This document shows positions 1-12,048 of a stretch of 43,932 nucleotides of DNA, piece after piece. The stretch lies in NCBI GenBank assembly GCA_000697335.1, contig JNEM01013818.1, forward strand, positions 1 through 43,932, in the 5' to 3' direction. How positions within the stretch are numbered: the stretch's first letter is position 1; each line of letters begins with the position of its first letter. The notes under the pieces were generated by a model. The model did no database searches, had not been told where the DNA came from, and saw nothing but the letters and a program-made list of their open reading frames with translations. The DNA comes from Conidiobolus incongruus B7586 (lineage: Eukaryota > Entomophthoromycota > Entomophthoromycetes > Entomophthorales > Conidiobolaceae). Both the position numbers and the translations under genes were made by a program.

Positions 1-949
1 TTTGTTATTATTTAAATTCTATAATATTATTTTCATAAGTTTGCAAGTTTAATAATTTATTTAAAAATATAAATATAAAAAAATAATATAATATATTAAA
101 CAGGCTTTTCAGTACAATATATTTTACCTATCATATGTTATTTAATTTTGAAAATTTTAGGTCTATTATTATCTATTAATATCTATTATTATTTTATTAT
201 TCAATTTTACATGTCAATTTTTATATTCAAAAATAATTCCAAATATCTTTCAATTATTATTAATCCAATTCATAGTAAATAAGGTAGTAAAATGTGATTT
301 TTGATTGATATTTTGGTATTATTGAATATTTATTTAGTTATTAATGATTATAAGGTATTTATCTGAATGTGATAATGTATTATTAGAAAAATATTATACT
401 ATTGAATTTAATTAATTCTTTATTTAAATTTATTTTAATAATCTTTGATTTTTGTCAAATTACCAGCTTGTTAAAAAATTATGATATTAAATATAATTGG
501 GTATTGACATAAATAAACATTTAAGTTATATATATATATATATAATTTCCTGACCTATTTTGATATTTTTATTTATTTAATAATTATAATTCGATATAAT
601 TGTACAATTAAGGTTAATTTTTGAATTTAGTTTGCTATTTTAAATTTATTAGCAAATTTATTATAAATTCAAATTATAAATTCAGGAATGGTTAAAACCT
701 TGAAAATTAAAATAATTTTTTTTACATTATTGACTGACATCGAATCCGAAAATTTGAATCATTCAATAGTATGAAAAATCGAAAGTAATATTTAAAATTT
801 TAGATAAATTGATTGGCTCAAAATAAAATCATTATAATTAAGGAATATGACTTGTATTGAGAAAATCATCTTTAATTTTATTAATCCCTAGTATATTAAT
901 TAATATTTCTTTAAGAATAGATATATATTTGTATACTATAATTAAATAA
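1..949. other. AT-rich intergenic stretch
   Basis: No coding exon or RNA gene is visible. The stretch is very AT-rich and includes a short (TA)n run at 527-544. Its right part is the upstream region of the gene starting at 950, but I see no specific promoter element I would defend. Confidence 0.6.
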
Positions 950-3014
950 ATGAGTCCAACACCTTCCTCTGATCGAAAAAAGCGCATTCAGCCAAAGAGA
1001 GCGGGTAGCACACCTTCCAATCACTCCAATAAATTAACTCCCAAATCTACAAAGAGAAAAATTCCTGCTAATAAAATGTCCACCACACCTACAAAAAATG
1101 CAAAATCACAATCAATTACCCATAAATCTGGAAGCAAAAGGTTTATTCAACTTTTTCAATCATAGTTTTTTATTAATCATTACCATAGAAAACAACCTTT
1201 TAAACTCATTGTTTCTAGAGATAATGCGATGTAAGCGTTTTAATTATGAAAAATTAATATTTTAACTCACTTATCAAAGTAGCTCTAAAAAGTCCCCACT
1301 TCCTATAACAAGGAAAAAATTAAAGTACTTTAATATTTAATGTATTATATTTTATACTAATTTTATTTCAGATCTAATTCAGTCATTTTATCTCCAGGGA
1401 ATTTCAGAGTATCTATTACAAAACGTGTTAAGGTGATTCCTCAGACTTCTAAATCAAATTCTCCTGAGCCTGAATTTGACACCTCGATCCTGAAAACACC
1501 CCCTCCTAAAGTTAAGGAACCAGAACCAGACCATGATAGAACCATTATACATTTAGATGGAATGCGTAGCATTGACTTTGATGAATGTATTATTGCTTTA
1601 CTGTGTTCATTGATCCTAAATACTAATATTTATTATAGTGCAACAGAAGCAGGATAAATCCATTTCATTAATTGAGAGTAAATTAAATTTAAATCTTGAA
1701 ATCGCTGAGGAACAATCAGATAGACCCAATCGTACTATTCTCAACCTTGACCACTCAATTGTGCAAAACAGGTCTCAGGTTATATCGCCTACTAAATCAC
1801 TTGGCTCAATACCATACGTTAGTTTCTCGAAACACGAAGCTCTTGAAAGTGACTTTAATTTCATTTGGCCAATTCAAGTGATACTGACTCCTATTTAGAT
1901 TTGCAAAAGGATGAGATTTTAGATGATACCATATCTAACAATAACAATAACAATGATATCAGCATTGATGGTTAGTGACTAACTTTACCTCATTCAATGA
2001 TTTCGAACTAATTTTGTTTCAGATTTAGATTTAGGTCTAGATTCAGCAAATCTGGATGCTCAAACTAAAGAACCCGATTCTCCAACATTAGCACATACTG
2101 AAATATCTCATCCATTAATCCAGGGTAATCCCACTACACAAGTTGAACAAGGTTAGTTTGAAACAGAAAATATTCTTGATGTTATATTAATAATACAATC
2201 ATAGAATCTAATAAATCCTTCACCGGATTTGATAACGTGTTTGATGAAATATCATTGGTGAATGATAAACAAAATGATATTGGCGAACCTGAAGCCACAT
2301 CGAATTTAGATCTGAGTTTTATAAACAACATCTCCTTAAATAATAACCCAATTTCAAACCCCGAGAATATCAATTTAGGTATAGTTGATATTAGAAAGAT
2401 TTCAAAATTAATTAATCTTATTTGATTTAGATGTTAATGTATTTGATACTAGTATCGATAAAGATGTTTCAAAGCCCACTGATATAGCTCTATCTGATTT
2501 GAATGCTAATCATAATACAAATGTTAATGCTATCAATAGTGAAGGTATTTATAAATTTAAATGTCCATATAAACATATTGCTTACAATTTAATTTTTTAG
2601 ACAATCAGATCTCCGATTTAACTCATCAAGCTAATTTGGCACCATTAGATTCTCTCACCATTAACTATCCCAATGCAACAATTCCAGGTATATTTCAATA
2701 GCATTTCTGCTTTATTCTACATTAAACTACAGATATATTTATAAAACTTTTAGATAATAATATACCTTCCACTAATTTATTTGCTGCTAACGGATTTTCT
2801 AATACCTCTAATCAGCCTGATACCCACCAGCATATTGAAGATCCATCCAATTCAGATAATAACGATAACTTTGTCCAGTCTCAAAGTATTCAGTAATGAC
2901 GAAAATACTTTGATATAGATTAAACTCAGAAGAGTATAACCGAATCTTATCTTCATTGTTTGTTTAATCATTTCTAGTGACAACGAAATAGATTCCGATA
3001 TTCAGGAATCGTAG
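950..3014 (+). CDS. Eleven-exon gene for an acidic low-complexity protein, function unknown
   Basis: I do not recognise this gene. Exons read by frame and splice signals are 950-1140, 1280-1324, 1372-1586, 1639-1771, 1879-1970, 2023-2151, 2205-2378, 2431-2544, 2601-2687, 2754-2892 and 2978-3014. They sum to 1356 bases, an open frame of 451 residues, so the gene looks intact. The first 80 or so residues are Ser/Thr/Pro/Lys-rich and basic. Near residues 91-120 lie RVSI and SILK tetrapeptides, the latter inside DTSILKTPPPKV. The rest is acidic and Asp/Asn/Ser-rich with no visible fold. Five successive introns are phase 1 and split a G|AN codon, mostly Asp (G|AT or G|AC) and once Glu (G|AA). SILK and RVSF-like motifs are PP1-docking motifs in KNL1/Spc7 kinetochore proteins; that link is a guess. 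The exon 4-5 junction and the 3-prime end are the least certain, and more exons may lie beyond the transposon. Confidence 0.6.
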
Positions 3015-3221
3015 ATAGTTGGGAAGAGGAAACAGCTTGTTTGATCTGACAGATCCAAAGGTTTTTAAATCTTCATGTTCTTTTTCATTGCTATTAAACT
3101 TTAATAAACTATTTTTTAAGTTGATGATTTAAACGAGGGTATGGATTTTTTAAAAGGCTAAGGTATAATAAATAATTTAGTAACCAAGTTATTAATTTTG
3201 AAAGTTATATTAATTGTGCTA

Positions 3222-4493
3222 TTACTCTACATTTTTAATAATAGGAATTTTTTGTAATTAAAAATAAATAAATATTTTAATATATGATATATAAAAATAA
3301 ATATATAATATAAATTTAATAGTTTTATTATTAATAACTTTTTGTTATATTTTTAATTAAGATTTAATACTTAAAAAATAATTTTTTTATTAGATTAAAA
3401 TTTAATGTTTTATAAACTAATTAAATTTTCTTATAGAAATTTTTTTATAAGCTAGTTTTTTAATTGCTTAAAGTAATTATAATTATATAAGTTATAATCT
3501 AAAAAATATATTAGATATAGTAGTTTTTTCTAGTTATTTTTAATTAAAAAGTTTTTTATAACTTTAAATTTATGTATTTTATAATTATTATATAAAATAT
3601 TAAGTTATTTTAAATTTATCAAAAACACTAATTAAAAATACTTTTATTTAATAAAACAATATTAAATTTATTATTAATTAATTTTCTATTAAAAATTAAA
3701 TAAAAGTAGTATATACTATTATAATAATTAATATTCATTTATTAATAAAATCTTTATTTAAAGGAATTTATAAAAAAAATTAATTTAACTTAATTTAAAA
3801 TTTTAATTTGTGTTTTAATAAAAGATTATATATAAAGATTTAAGATTTATTAATTATAATTATTTACTATAAAAGTTTAAGCTTTTAATAATATTTTAAT
3901 AAGTTTTATTTAACAATAACTATTTTAACTTTAAGTTTTAGTTAAATTATAAGGTATTTATTTTATATTTTTATTAATTTAATTTAAATTTTAATATATA
4001 TAATATACTTATAAAATTAATATTAAAGTACTTAAATAATTTTTTAATTAAAATAAAAAAGTGTTTTTTAATATATTTTTTTACTTTATTAACAATTAAA
4101 AAAATAATAATTAAAGTTAGTTTTTTAAATTTTAACAAGTTTTAAATAATTTTTCTCTTAACTTTAAAATAATATATTTAATATTAAATTGTTAATTTAA
4201 ATAATATTTTATTATTAAAAACTAATTATAAATTTTAAATAATTTTAAAAGGTTTATAGTTAAATTTTATTAATATTAAAATAAAAAACTTTTAATAATT
4301 ATTATTTAATTTAAACATAATTAAATTAAACAACTAATTTTAATAAGTTAATTTTTTAATCAAAAAAATTATTATATATATATATTTTAAAAATATATAA
4401 TTCCTTATTAACTTTATATATATTTATTTATTTTAAACTAATAATATATTTGAAAAATCAGAAATTAAAAAATTTCCCATTATTTTAAGGTAA
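3222..4493 (-). mobile_element. Mariner-type DNA transposon relic, copy 1
   Basis: This 1272-base segment aligns along its whole length with 27949-29267. Both copies begin TTACTCT and end in its imperfect inverse (AAGGTAA), and both are flanked by TA on each side (3220-3221 and 4494-4495), the target duplication typical of Tc1/mariner elements. The inner inverted repeat includes an AATAATRGGAA motif at both ends. No long reading frame survives; the transposase strand is inferred from copy 2, which lies in the same orientation. Where the two copies differ, this one usually has T or A where the other has C or G, so it is the more heavily mutated copy. It sits 208 bases after the stop of the preceding gene. 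Confidence 0.75.
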
Positions 4494-4608
4494 TAAATAA
4501 TTAAACTTGAAACAAAAACAAAAAATCCAAGATAGCTATATTAATTAAAAAAAGTAAAAGTAAAAGTTTAGACTGATGACTTATTTTATAATAATTTCAA
4601 CATTTCAG

Positions 4609-4934
4609 ATTGTAGATTTAGTTATGCTAGACTAGATTCAGATGAGGAATACACTGATAAAGGATTAGATGGGAATCAATCTTTGGTTAAGAATGAGGTT
4701 GATGATTATAAACCTATTAATGAGAATCACTCCATGAATGAAAATACATTGAATGACCTTGAATCTGTTGACAAAGATAATTTAAGTGGCTTTATTGATT
4801 ATAACAAAGATGATGAAAATGATCCTGAATTTATCAATTTATCAAGTGAATTCAAATTAATTATCTATATATTGCTACTATATTTACATATTGAAAGTGG
4901 ATTTGTCTATGAAATCATTCAGTCTTTAAGTTAG
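4609..4934 (+). CDS. Asp/Asn-rich coding exon just beyond the transposon
   Basis: An acceptor (TTTCAG ending at 4608) opens a frame running to a stop at 4932-4934, beginning with residues DCRFSYARLDSDEE if a G is supplied by the previous exon. The translated part is acidic and Asn/Asp-rich, like the gene at 950-3014, and starts with the same phase-1 AT boundary. It may therefore be a downstream exon of that gene, with the mariner copy inserted in an intron. The last 25 or so residues are hydrophobic (YILLLYLHIESGFVYEII) and may instead be intron read-through. No homology is recognised. Confidence 0.35.
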
Positions 4935-4989
4935 CTCTTTTTACTATTATCAAATCCCTTGTGTATAACTATTTTGACTCAACATTTCT

Positions 4990-5700
4990 AGAAAATATTT
5001 ATTCCTCCCCATCACAAGGTTACATCCATCATTTTAAATAATATGTTAATACATTCAAGGATATGGACCGTTGTATCAAAATGTATAAGCATAGTCTGAT
5101 CCAAAGAAGTATTTGTAATTCACAGTTTTTGATAAAATTTTCGTAAATATAGAGCAATCAAATGATGTATAATTCAATTGGATAATATGTCAAGATCTCC
5201 TTATACATTTCCATCAGAGTATCATAGTGAAATGGTGTACCAAGTTTGTAATCGAGAAAACTATTTTGCTACTTAACAATTTAAACTATCTGGAAAAAAA
5301 ATACTATAAACAAACATTGAAGGTAACAGGTAATTAGTTAATTATTTACCTTGATATAATATTTGCTTAGGATGCCGATACTGAAGCATCTACTTTGACT
5401 TACTATATTGGTAGATTTTGCTTTAAACGAACTGATATATATCATAAATTACATCATTATGCAATATTATTTGAAACAAAAGTGTACAATACTATTAATC
5501 GATTCAATTTCTAATGTAGTAAAGATGTGGAAAGTGTGATTTCAAAACTGGAAAGTGATGGAAATATTTCCACAATAAGTACATTATTAGTATATTTATA
5601 CTCTATTAGTTATTCATTCAATTTTGGTGTTATAATGAAATTAAAGTTACAATTGAATTAGCTAATCATTGTTATACTATTGAAAAGTATTAAGTAAATA
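4990..5700 (+). pseudogene. Decayed or poorly resolved multi-exon coding sequence
   Basis: Short open stretches look protein-like but are not joined in one clear frame. One is DMDRCIKMYKHSLIQRS near 5060-5110. Another runs from about 5170 to a GT donor after 5322 and continues in phase after an acceptor at about 5370, reading DADTEASTLTYYIGRFCFKR, with a stop near 5515. A further piece reads KDVESVISKLESDGN near 5522-5570. The frame continuity over one intron suggests a real or recently real gene, but I can see neither start nor end and do not recognise the product. Confidence 0.3.
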
Positions 5701-6970
5701 TTACATTCTTTGATTAACTTATTCACTTTATCAAGTTTTAACTTTATATACTATGCTGTGATATTTTTTATTTAAACATCCAATTTCCAGTACATTTCAA
5801 TATAACAAATCCCACACATCACTATTTATATAATAAAACCCAATTGCTGCACAAAATTGAATGCCAATTATCAGTAAAAATTTTCTTATATTTATTTGCA
5901 AAATTCAATTAAATCTTTGATACAGTTTATTAAATTATCTGAAAAAGTTGATTTGATATATAAATAGAAATATGAGATTTTGAGTAAATTTATTAATTTT
6001 TTATTATAAAAATTTTAAAACTTTTTAAAATTAGATATTTGTAATTTATTTATATCTTTCGTTTGATAAATTCACCTTCATATTTAATTCAAGCTTATAA
6101 TACTATACTAAAATCAAATAAAATAATAATACTAGTTTTTATAATTGTTAAAATAAATTATTTGGTATTCTAACAGTGATTATTTAAGCTATTTCAATTA
6201 AAAAATATTATATCATTAAACACATGGAAATTTCAAAATTAGAGTTTAATCAAAATATTTGTTATGTGAATTTAAGGTGATAATTAAGCAATTAGTTCGA
6301 CAATCTACATGAAAGGTCAATTGTGATATTGATTAATATTTGTATAATCAATTTTTAAATCAGAATTATATCATTTTTGTGAATGATATTAGACCAATGA
6401 TTGACAGAAGTGCTGATTGTAAAACTATGAAGATTAAGATAATGAGTAATGAAGAATGATTTATTATTGCTATTGTTTTATAGGCCTTCACACTATTGGA
6501 ATTTAATTTTAACTTAATTTTATTAATTTTGCCTTAGAAGAGAATTTTCAAATTTGGTTAATAAATAAATATTTGTCTGTTTTATCAACCAAATAGATTA
6601 TTCATATAATAAAATTTTAAACTCAATTATAATGCTGTGGTTAATTTAAAATTATCCTTTCTTTTTTGACTATATTGTTATGATATATTAACTGACATTT
6701 GTTTAGAAATTTGTGATTCAATTTGATCAAGATGATGTAGGCAAAAAAACACCTGAAACCAAAAAAATTATGAAAATTATCCCATAATAATAAATTCCAA
6801 ACATTTTACATAAAAGATTTATTTCAAAAAATTTCATAAAATCAATGAATTAAAATTATAATATATAAATTAGTTTTAACATCCACAATAATTTTACATT
6901 TATAATTTTATCCCAAGATTTAAATATAGAATCTCATTTTTTATAAATAGACTACTTGTATAAATAAATT
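5700..6970. other. AT-rich intergenic stretch
   Basis: I see no reading frame, RNA gene or repeat that I can support here. The right end is the upstream region of the RNA polymerase subunit gene starting at 6971. Confidence 0.5.
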
Positions 6971-8494
6971 ATGTCCTCAGTTACTGTTGATAATATCCCT
7001 CGTGATCGAGTTTTAGTTAACTCTGATCATGTCAGCAGAGTATGGATAATAATAAATATAAACACGAAATCATGTACTAATCTTAATTTTATTTTACTTA
7101 GGTTTCTTCTCAAGACTTTCCTCACCAATATTATCATGAAGAAAATTCTTTTGATATAGAGAGCTTTAAAAAAGTAATAATTTTATATTATATCAAAAAT
7201 ATAAAGTTAATTAAAAATTTAGAATGTTAAAATTAAATTAATTGCCGGCAATGATAAAAAATTAGAATTTGATTTCATAGGACTTTCTGAAGCTTTTGCT
7301 AATACAATTAGAAGAATAATGATTGCTGAAGTAATATGAGTATTGAATATATTATTAACAACATAAATAATTAAATACGTTTTTAGGTCCCTACTATGGC
7401 TATTGAATATGTCCGCATTTACAACAATAATGGAATTATTCAAGACGAAGTATTAGCTCATCGTCTTGGTCTCATTCCCATTAAAGCTGACCCCAGGAAA
7501 TTTTATTATAAGAGAAGTAATATATTATTTTTTATAGAAATACAAAAATATTTATATTTTAATAATTAGATAACCCCGAGGATACCAAAAACACTCTTTT
7601 ATTTAATCTTAATGTCGAATGTAAAGTGGATAATGCTAGACATGTTGAGGGTCAAGGTGTTCCTATTATTAATGGCAATGGTAATTCATTTCAAATGAAG
7701 CAAATGTATAAATCTAACAATTACTATTATTTAGTTTACTCTGAGTCTATTAAGTGGCAATCTTTCTTTGATCAAGAAGAAGAGCACAAGGATTCCCCAA
7801 TTGGCGTTGTATACCCAGATATTTTAATCACCAAGATGGTCCCTGATCAAGTAATTAATATTATACAACATCATTATCCACCTTTAATAACCGAATTTTT
7901 AATAGATTATCCATGCCGATTTATTATGCCACAAGGGACAAGGCCAAGATCATATCAAATTCTCCCCAGTTGGTAATGCTACTCTATCTAATTTTCCTTC
8001 CAGTACTAATTTAAATTTTTAGCTACCGCTTTTTATCGTTTAATGCCTGAAATTATTATTCAAAAGCCTATTGAAGGAGAATTAGCACATAAATTCCAAA
8101 GCTGTTTCCCTGCTGGTGTCATTGAAATTGAGAAGAAAAATGGTATTATAAATATATGCTTTTTATTATTTGTAACTTAAACAATTACTATAGGAGTTGA
8201 TACAGCCGTTGTTGCTAACCCCAGATTAGACCGCGTCACCCGTGAAGTCCTTCGTCATCCTGAATTTCAAGATTCCGTTAAATTGACTAGAATTAGAAAC
8301 CATATTATCTGTAAGTTTAAAATCGCACATTTATTTAAATAATATGTATTTATTTAATTATTTTAGTTAATGTGGAAACTGTTGGCAACATGACACCAAG
8401 CGATGTTTTTGAAGAATCTTTGAAAATTCTTAAGAACAAAGCTAGAAGATACTTGGTCAAATTAGAAAACTTAAATCAACCTGACTCTATTTAA
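6971..8494 (+). CDS. RPC40: RNA polymerases I and III subunit AC40 (RPAC1)
   Basis: This gene encodes the AC40 (POLR1C) subunit shared by RNA polymerases I and III, which pairs with AC19 to form the alpha-like assembly platform in the nucleus. Nine exons (6971-7039, 7102-7173, 7223-7330, 7387-7516, 7570-7850, 7906-7972, 8023-8142, 8194-8310, 8367-8494) sum to 1092 bases, giving 363 residues; yeast and human homologues have about 335-346. Diagnostic motifs are [20 protein letters not shown], the alpha-type dimerisation segment, then [30 protein letters not shown] followed by ATAFYRLMP, and the C-terminal [18 protein letters not shown]. Introns are 49-62 bases with GTA donors and TAG acceptors. 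The start is the first ATG, followed by an N-terminal extension usual for the family. No damage is visible. Gene identity is very secure. Confidence 0.96.
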
Positions 8495-9207
8495 ACTATA
8501 CATATTAAATTTATGATTAAAAATATTGACATAATCTCCAATTTTGATTCTTCATAATAGTCTGAATTTAATATAATGAAACAATATCAATAATTTATGT
8601 ATGATATTTACAGTACACTAAATATTTTATTTGTAACCCGTAGTAATATTATATGGGTAAATGCCGATTATCTATAATTATGAATTTATCATTTTGACAA
8701 CTTGCAAGCATTCATTCAAATAAGCATTTTTTTGACCAAAAAATATAAAAATATAAATTACAATGATTAATTTGGGACAATAACGTAAAATGTAAATTAT
8801 TGATTTTATTCACAACTCTAAAAATATAAAATGGAACTAGATATGTTTTATTTTATACTATTCCAATATAATCTCAAACACATTATAAGTGTATTCAATG
8901 ACTTTATTAATATACAAATCAATTTATATTATTTTATTTATTTATATTACTTTCACCTTAATAATATTTATATCTAAAAAGTAAAATGCTCAAAGAATAT
9001 AATGACCAAAAACAGTTTAGCTCTTCAGCAATATAACTATATACAGCTATTGGATAAGAATTCATATATAATAGTACAATATGATAAATAGTATATTAAC
9101 TTAATTAATAGCCAGTAAAATAATTATAGATGTAAATCTTATTTATTTTTAATATTGAACTTTTAGATAAATTAGTTCAAATGTTATATTATAGTAAGAT
9201 AACAATA
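8495..9207. other. Intergenic stretch between convergent genes
   Basis: This AT-rich segment separates the ends of the AC40 gene (+) and the Integrator-like gene (-). It holds only presumed 3-prime untranslated sequence; I see no gene in it. Confidence 0.6.
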
Positions 9208-11615
9208 TTAATCCACTGTAGGAGATATACTCATAAGAATTTTCAGCCATTCCAAGCCATCAAACGATCCATGTTGATTTTGAATACTTAAAGGACACGG
9301 CCCTGAAGCGAATAATAAACTAGGACACTCTCTTTGCAATTGATGATAATGAAGGTGAAATAGAGTAATCGCATCGGTTGGTACTTTAATCGGCACTGGA
9401 TTCCAATTTAACACCAAACTTTGAGAAAAATTCTGTTTCATTCTTGCAGGATTTGGATGAAAGTTATTTCGAATTTGATCCACTTGATAGGGAAGTAAAA
9501 CTCCAAGCTGTAGAAATAAATCAGAAAGACTGTGTAATATGCTAAGTAAGGTAGAAACCATGGGTGGAATTAACTGATGACAGTGTGGGAAGCCATTATA
9601 GAGTCTTTGGAGTAGGTATGGCATTCTCATAAAGAGGAGTAAAGGTGGTTCAATTTTGTCAGGATGATCTGGATCATAGCTTGTAACCTTGGAAAGTCCA
9701 ATAAAACATTTAGAAAATTGATCCAGAGTAGTGTCAGTTTCAGAGGTAGTGAATTCTCTAGGAGAGAGTAAATTCAATTTTACTTGATGAAGAGATCTAT
9801 TTTGTTGAATAAATCGGATATAATCTGATGGATCCTCTTCTTCACAGATTAAATTCATCTCCCACCAGATATAGTTATTCATAAAAGTTGTAGTTAAAGG
9901 AAGTTTTGAGGTAATTTGAGATTCTGTATCAATAGGCTGACTTTGAGGAACAAGAGCTGAAACAAGAAAAGGCTGCTTGTCAGGATCGGTAAGATTTTCA
10001 GCAGATTCTAGCAAATCCAACATATTATTAGTATTAGGCATTGAAGCTTGAATAAAATCTCGTTTGAATATGTCCCACCCGATAAAATCAGCTTCTGTCG
10101 GAGTAGGTTTGGTAACAGGTGAATCCGACTGTTTATCTTGAAAGATCTGTAATAGGCAGTGTATTGTAAGGTAGTCACCATCTCTTTTAATCATATATTG
10201 ATGCATGAATATATCTTCATCGTTATATGAAGCTTCATCTTGAAACAAATAAAAAGGTTGAGTATAATCAATTAGTTGTTTCAATATATCGTGGCCATAA
10301 GCTTCATCTAAGTCTCTATAGCAAATCCTATGAATACACTGCGTTAAAGGCAAATTGGGATCAAAGTTGGGATTTGATCCTAAATACATATTAATAGATC
10401 TGGATTTAAGATATTTAGGATCTGACCAATGCACTTGGTGAGTAAGATGTGGTGCATTCAATGCTCTACAATAATTAAATCTAGAGAGTACAGTGAGATC
10501 TTTAGATTCCAATTCGTTGTCAATTTTTAATCGTTTTTCAACTATTTCTGATGTAGGTGAACTAGGTTCCTTAATAAGATTGATGCTGTAAAGGTCCCAA
10601 TGAGACATTGCTAATTGCTGAATTTGAGATGGTGCGTCCAGATAACTCATAAAAGTAGTTTCTATCACTCCAAAGCCACACTCCAAGAACTCTTTTTTTA
10701 GTTGAGGAAGTTCGAAATCTTTTTTATATGGACAACAGTTAATGCAAACAGCCTGTATTTCCAATTTAGGTGTATCCCTATTGAATATAATTAGATCAAA
10801 TTAATATACATTCTTATTTAATCAAATACGCTTTCATTTGACCCAAATATTGATTGATTAAATAGTGGTTTAAAAGGACCGTTAGATCTGGTACAAATAT
10901 TGGGGAACTAAAAAATCAGATTAATAAGCGTTATAATGTGTTTGAATATTCGCTATATTTCAAAATACCTAGTATCTTCGACCATTTCTAAACCTTTGAG
11001 TTCTCTGTCTATTTGTTCTTTCGATGCAAGCCTTAAGTATACGATTCTTAATAATTTTAAAGGCTTTCCGTTTTCTTGAATCAAATCAGCTAATAATGAG
11101 CTAATAATATTGTGGAGTAATAAAGGTTGAGGAGAGTTCGAAGGGGTTTTTTCAACGCTTCCCAATGATATAACCTGATTTGCCTTTGAAAACAGTTTAA
11201 TTTATCAACAAAAGAAAAGAAATAAATAAGGTTACTAGAGAATAAGAATTTGGATCTTGCCAATTTATGAAGTTATGATATCCAACATGAAACAGAGCCA
11301 ACTAAAAGTTAATTAGTTGAAATGTTGATATAAAAATGATAAATAAAAATAAAGATTCAAGCTAAGGGAAAAATGTTACCTCACCTTACTCCAACTTGGG
11401 TCAGTAATTTCACTTGTAATTCTAAAATATTCAAGTGATGCTTTTTGTAATTTGGAATAGGGTGGTAAAGTTAAATGAATTTGATTAGCGGTATCATTTT
11501 GTTTAGCAACAGCATTTAACTCATCAATTTGTAAATGCTCTTCAAAAGCTCTAGGACTTCCTTTATCTAATATGATGACAGTACCAACAGTGCTATTTTC
11601 TTGAGGCAATATCAT
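9208..11615 (-). CDS. Probable Integrator complex subunit 13 (Asunder/Mat89Bb family)
   Basis: Five exons on the minus strand (11615-11385, 11301-11236, 11183-10969, 10907-10830, 10777-9208) sum to 2160 bases, giving 719 residues; human INTS13 has 706. From memory of the human protein, the N-terminal region matches in order: VIILDKGSPR against VFVVDHCPYM, ASLEYFRI against SSMEYCRI, LALFHVG against VNFIVSD, NWQDPNSYSL against SWTQEDQNLQEL, PLLLHNIISSL against CSILHGLVAAV, and LEIQAVCINCCPY against MQIQKCELVLIHTYP. All splice junctions keep phase. INTS13 has a von Willebrand A-like start and links the INTS10/14 module to the INTS4/9/11 cleavage module, which cuts nascent RNAs in the nucleus. 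The C-terminal half is much more divergent and I matched it only by length. No frame damage is visible. Confidence 0.62.
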
Positions 11616-12048
11616 AATGATGTAATTAAAATTTTCACTAATTAATATTTAGGATATAAGTTGAATATTTTTCTTATTATTTTTCAGCATATAATAATTA
11701 ATATTGATTCTTGTCAAAACTATTAAAATTAAATCATATTATTTTGATGAATATATAATTATGGGAAATTTATTTGAATTTTTATGTTTAAAAAATTGAT
11801 GTTATAGAATATTTTGATATTTTTTATGAATATAAATGTGAAATAAATTATATATAAAGACTATAATAAAATAAATGAGTCAATAGGAGAATTAACCTAA
11901 TTAATTCACTCACACATTCATTAATTCAACAATGATGACGAAATCAAAACCAATTGATTAAAAACAAAAATCAAATATTAGTTGAATACAGAAAGGAGTT
12001 TTTAATATTATATAATCATTTTGTTAAATAATATTAATTGAATTAAAC
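11616..12048. other. Intergenic stretch
   Basis: AT-rich spacer between two minus-strand genes, holding the promoter of the Integrator-like gene and the presumed 3-prime end of the Phe-tRNA synthetase gene. Nothing else is seen. Confidence 0.6.
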
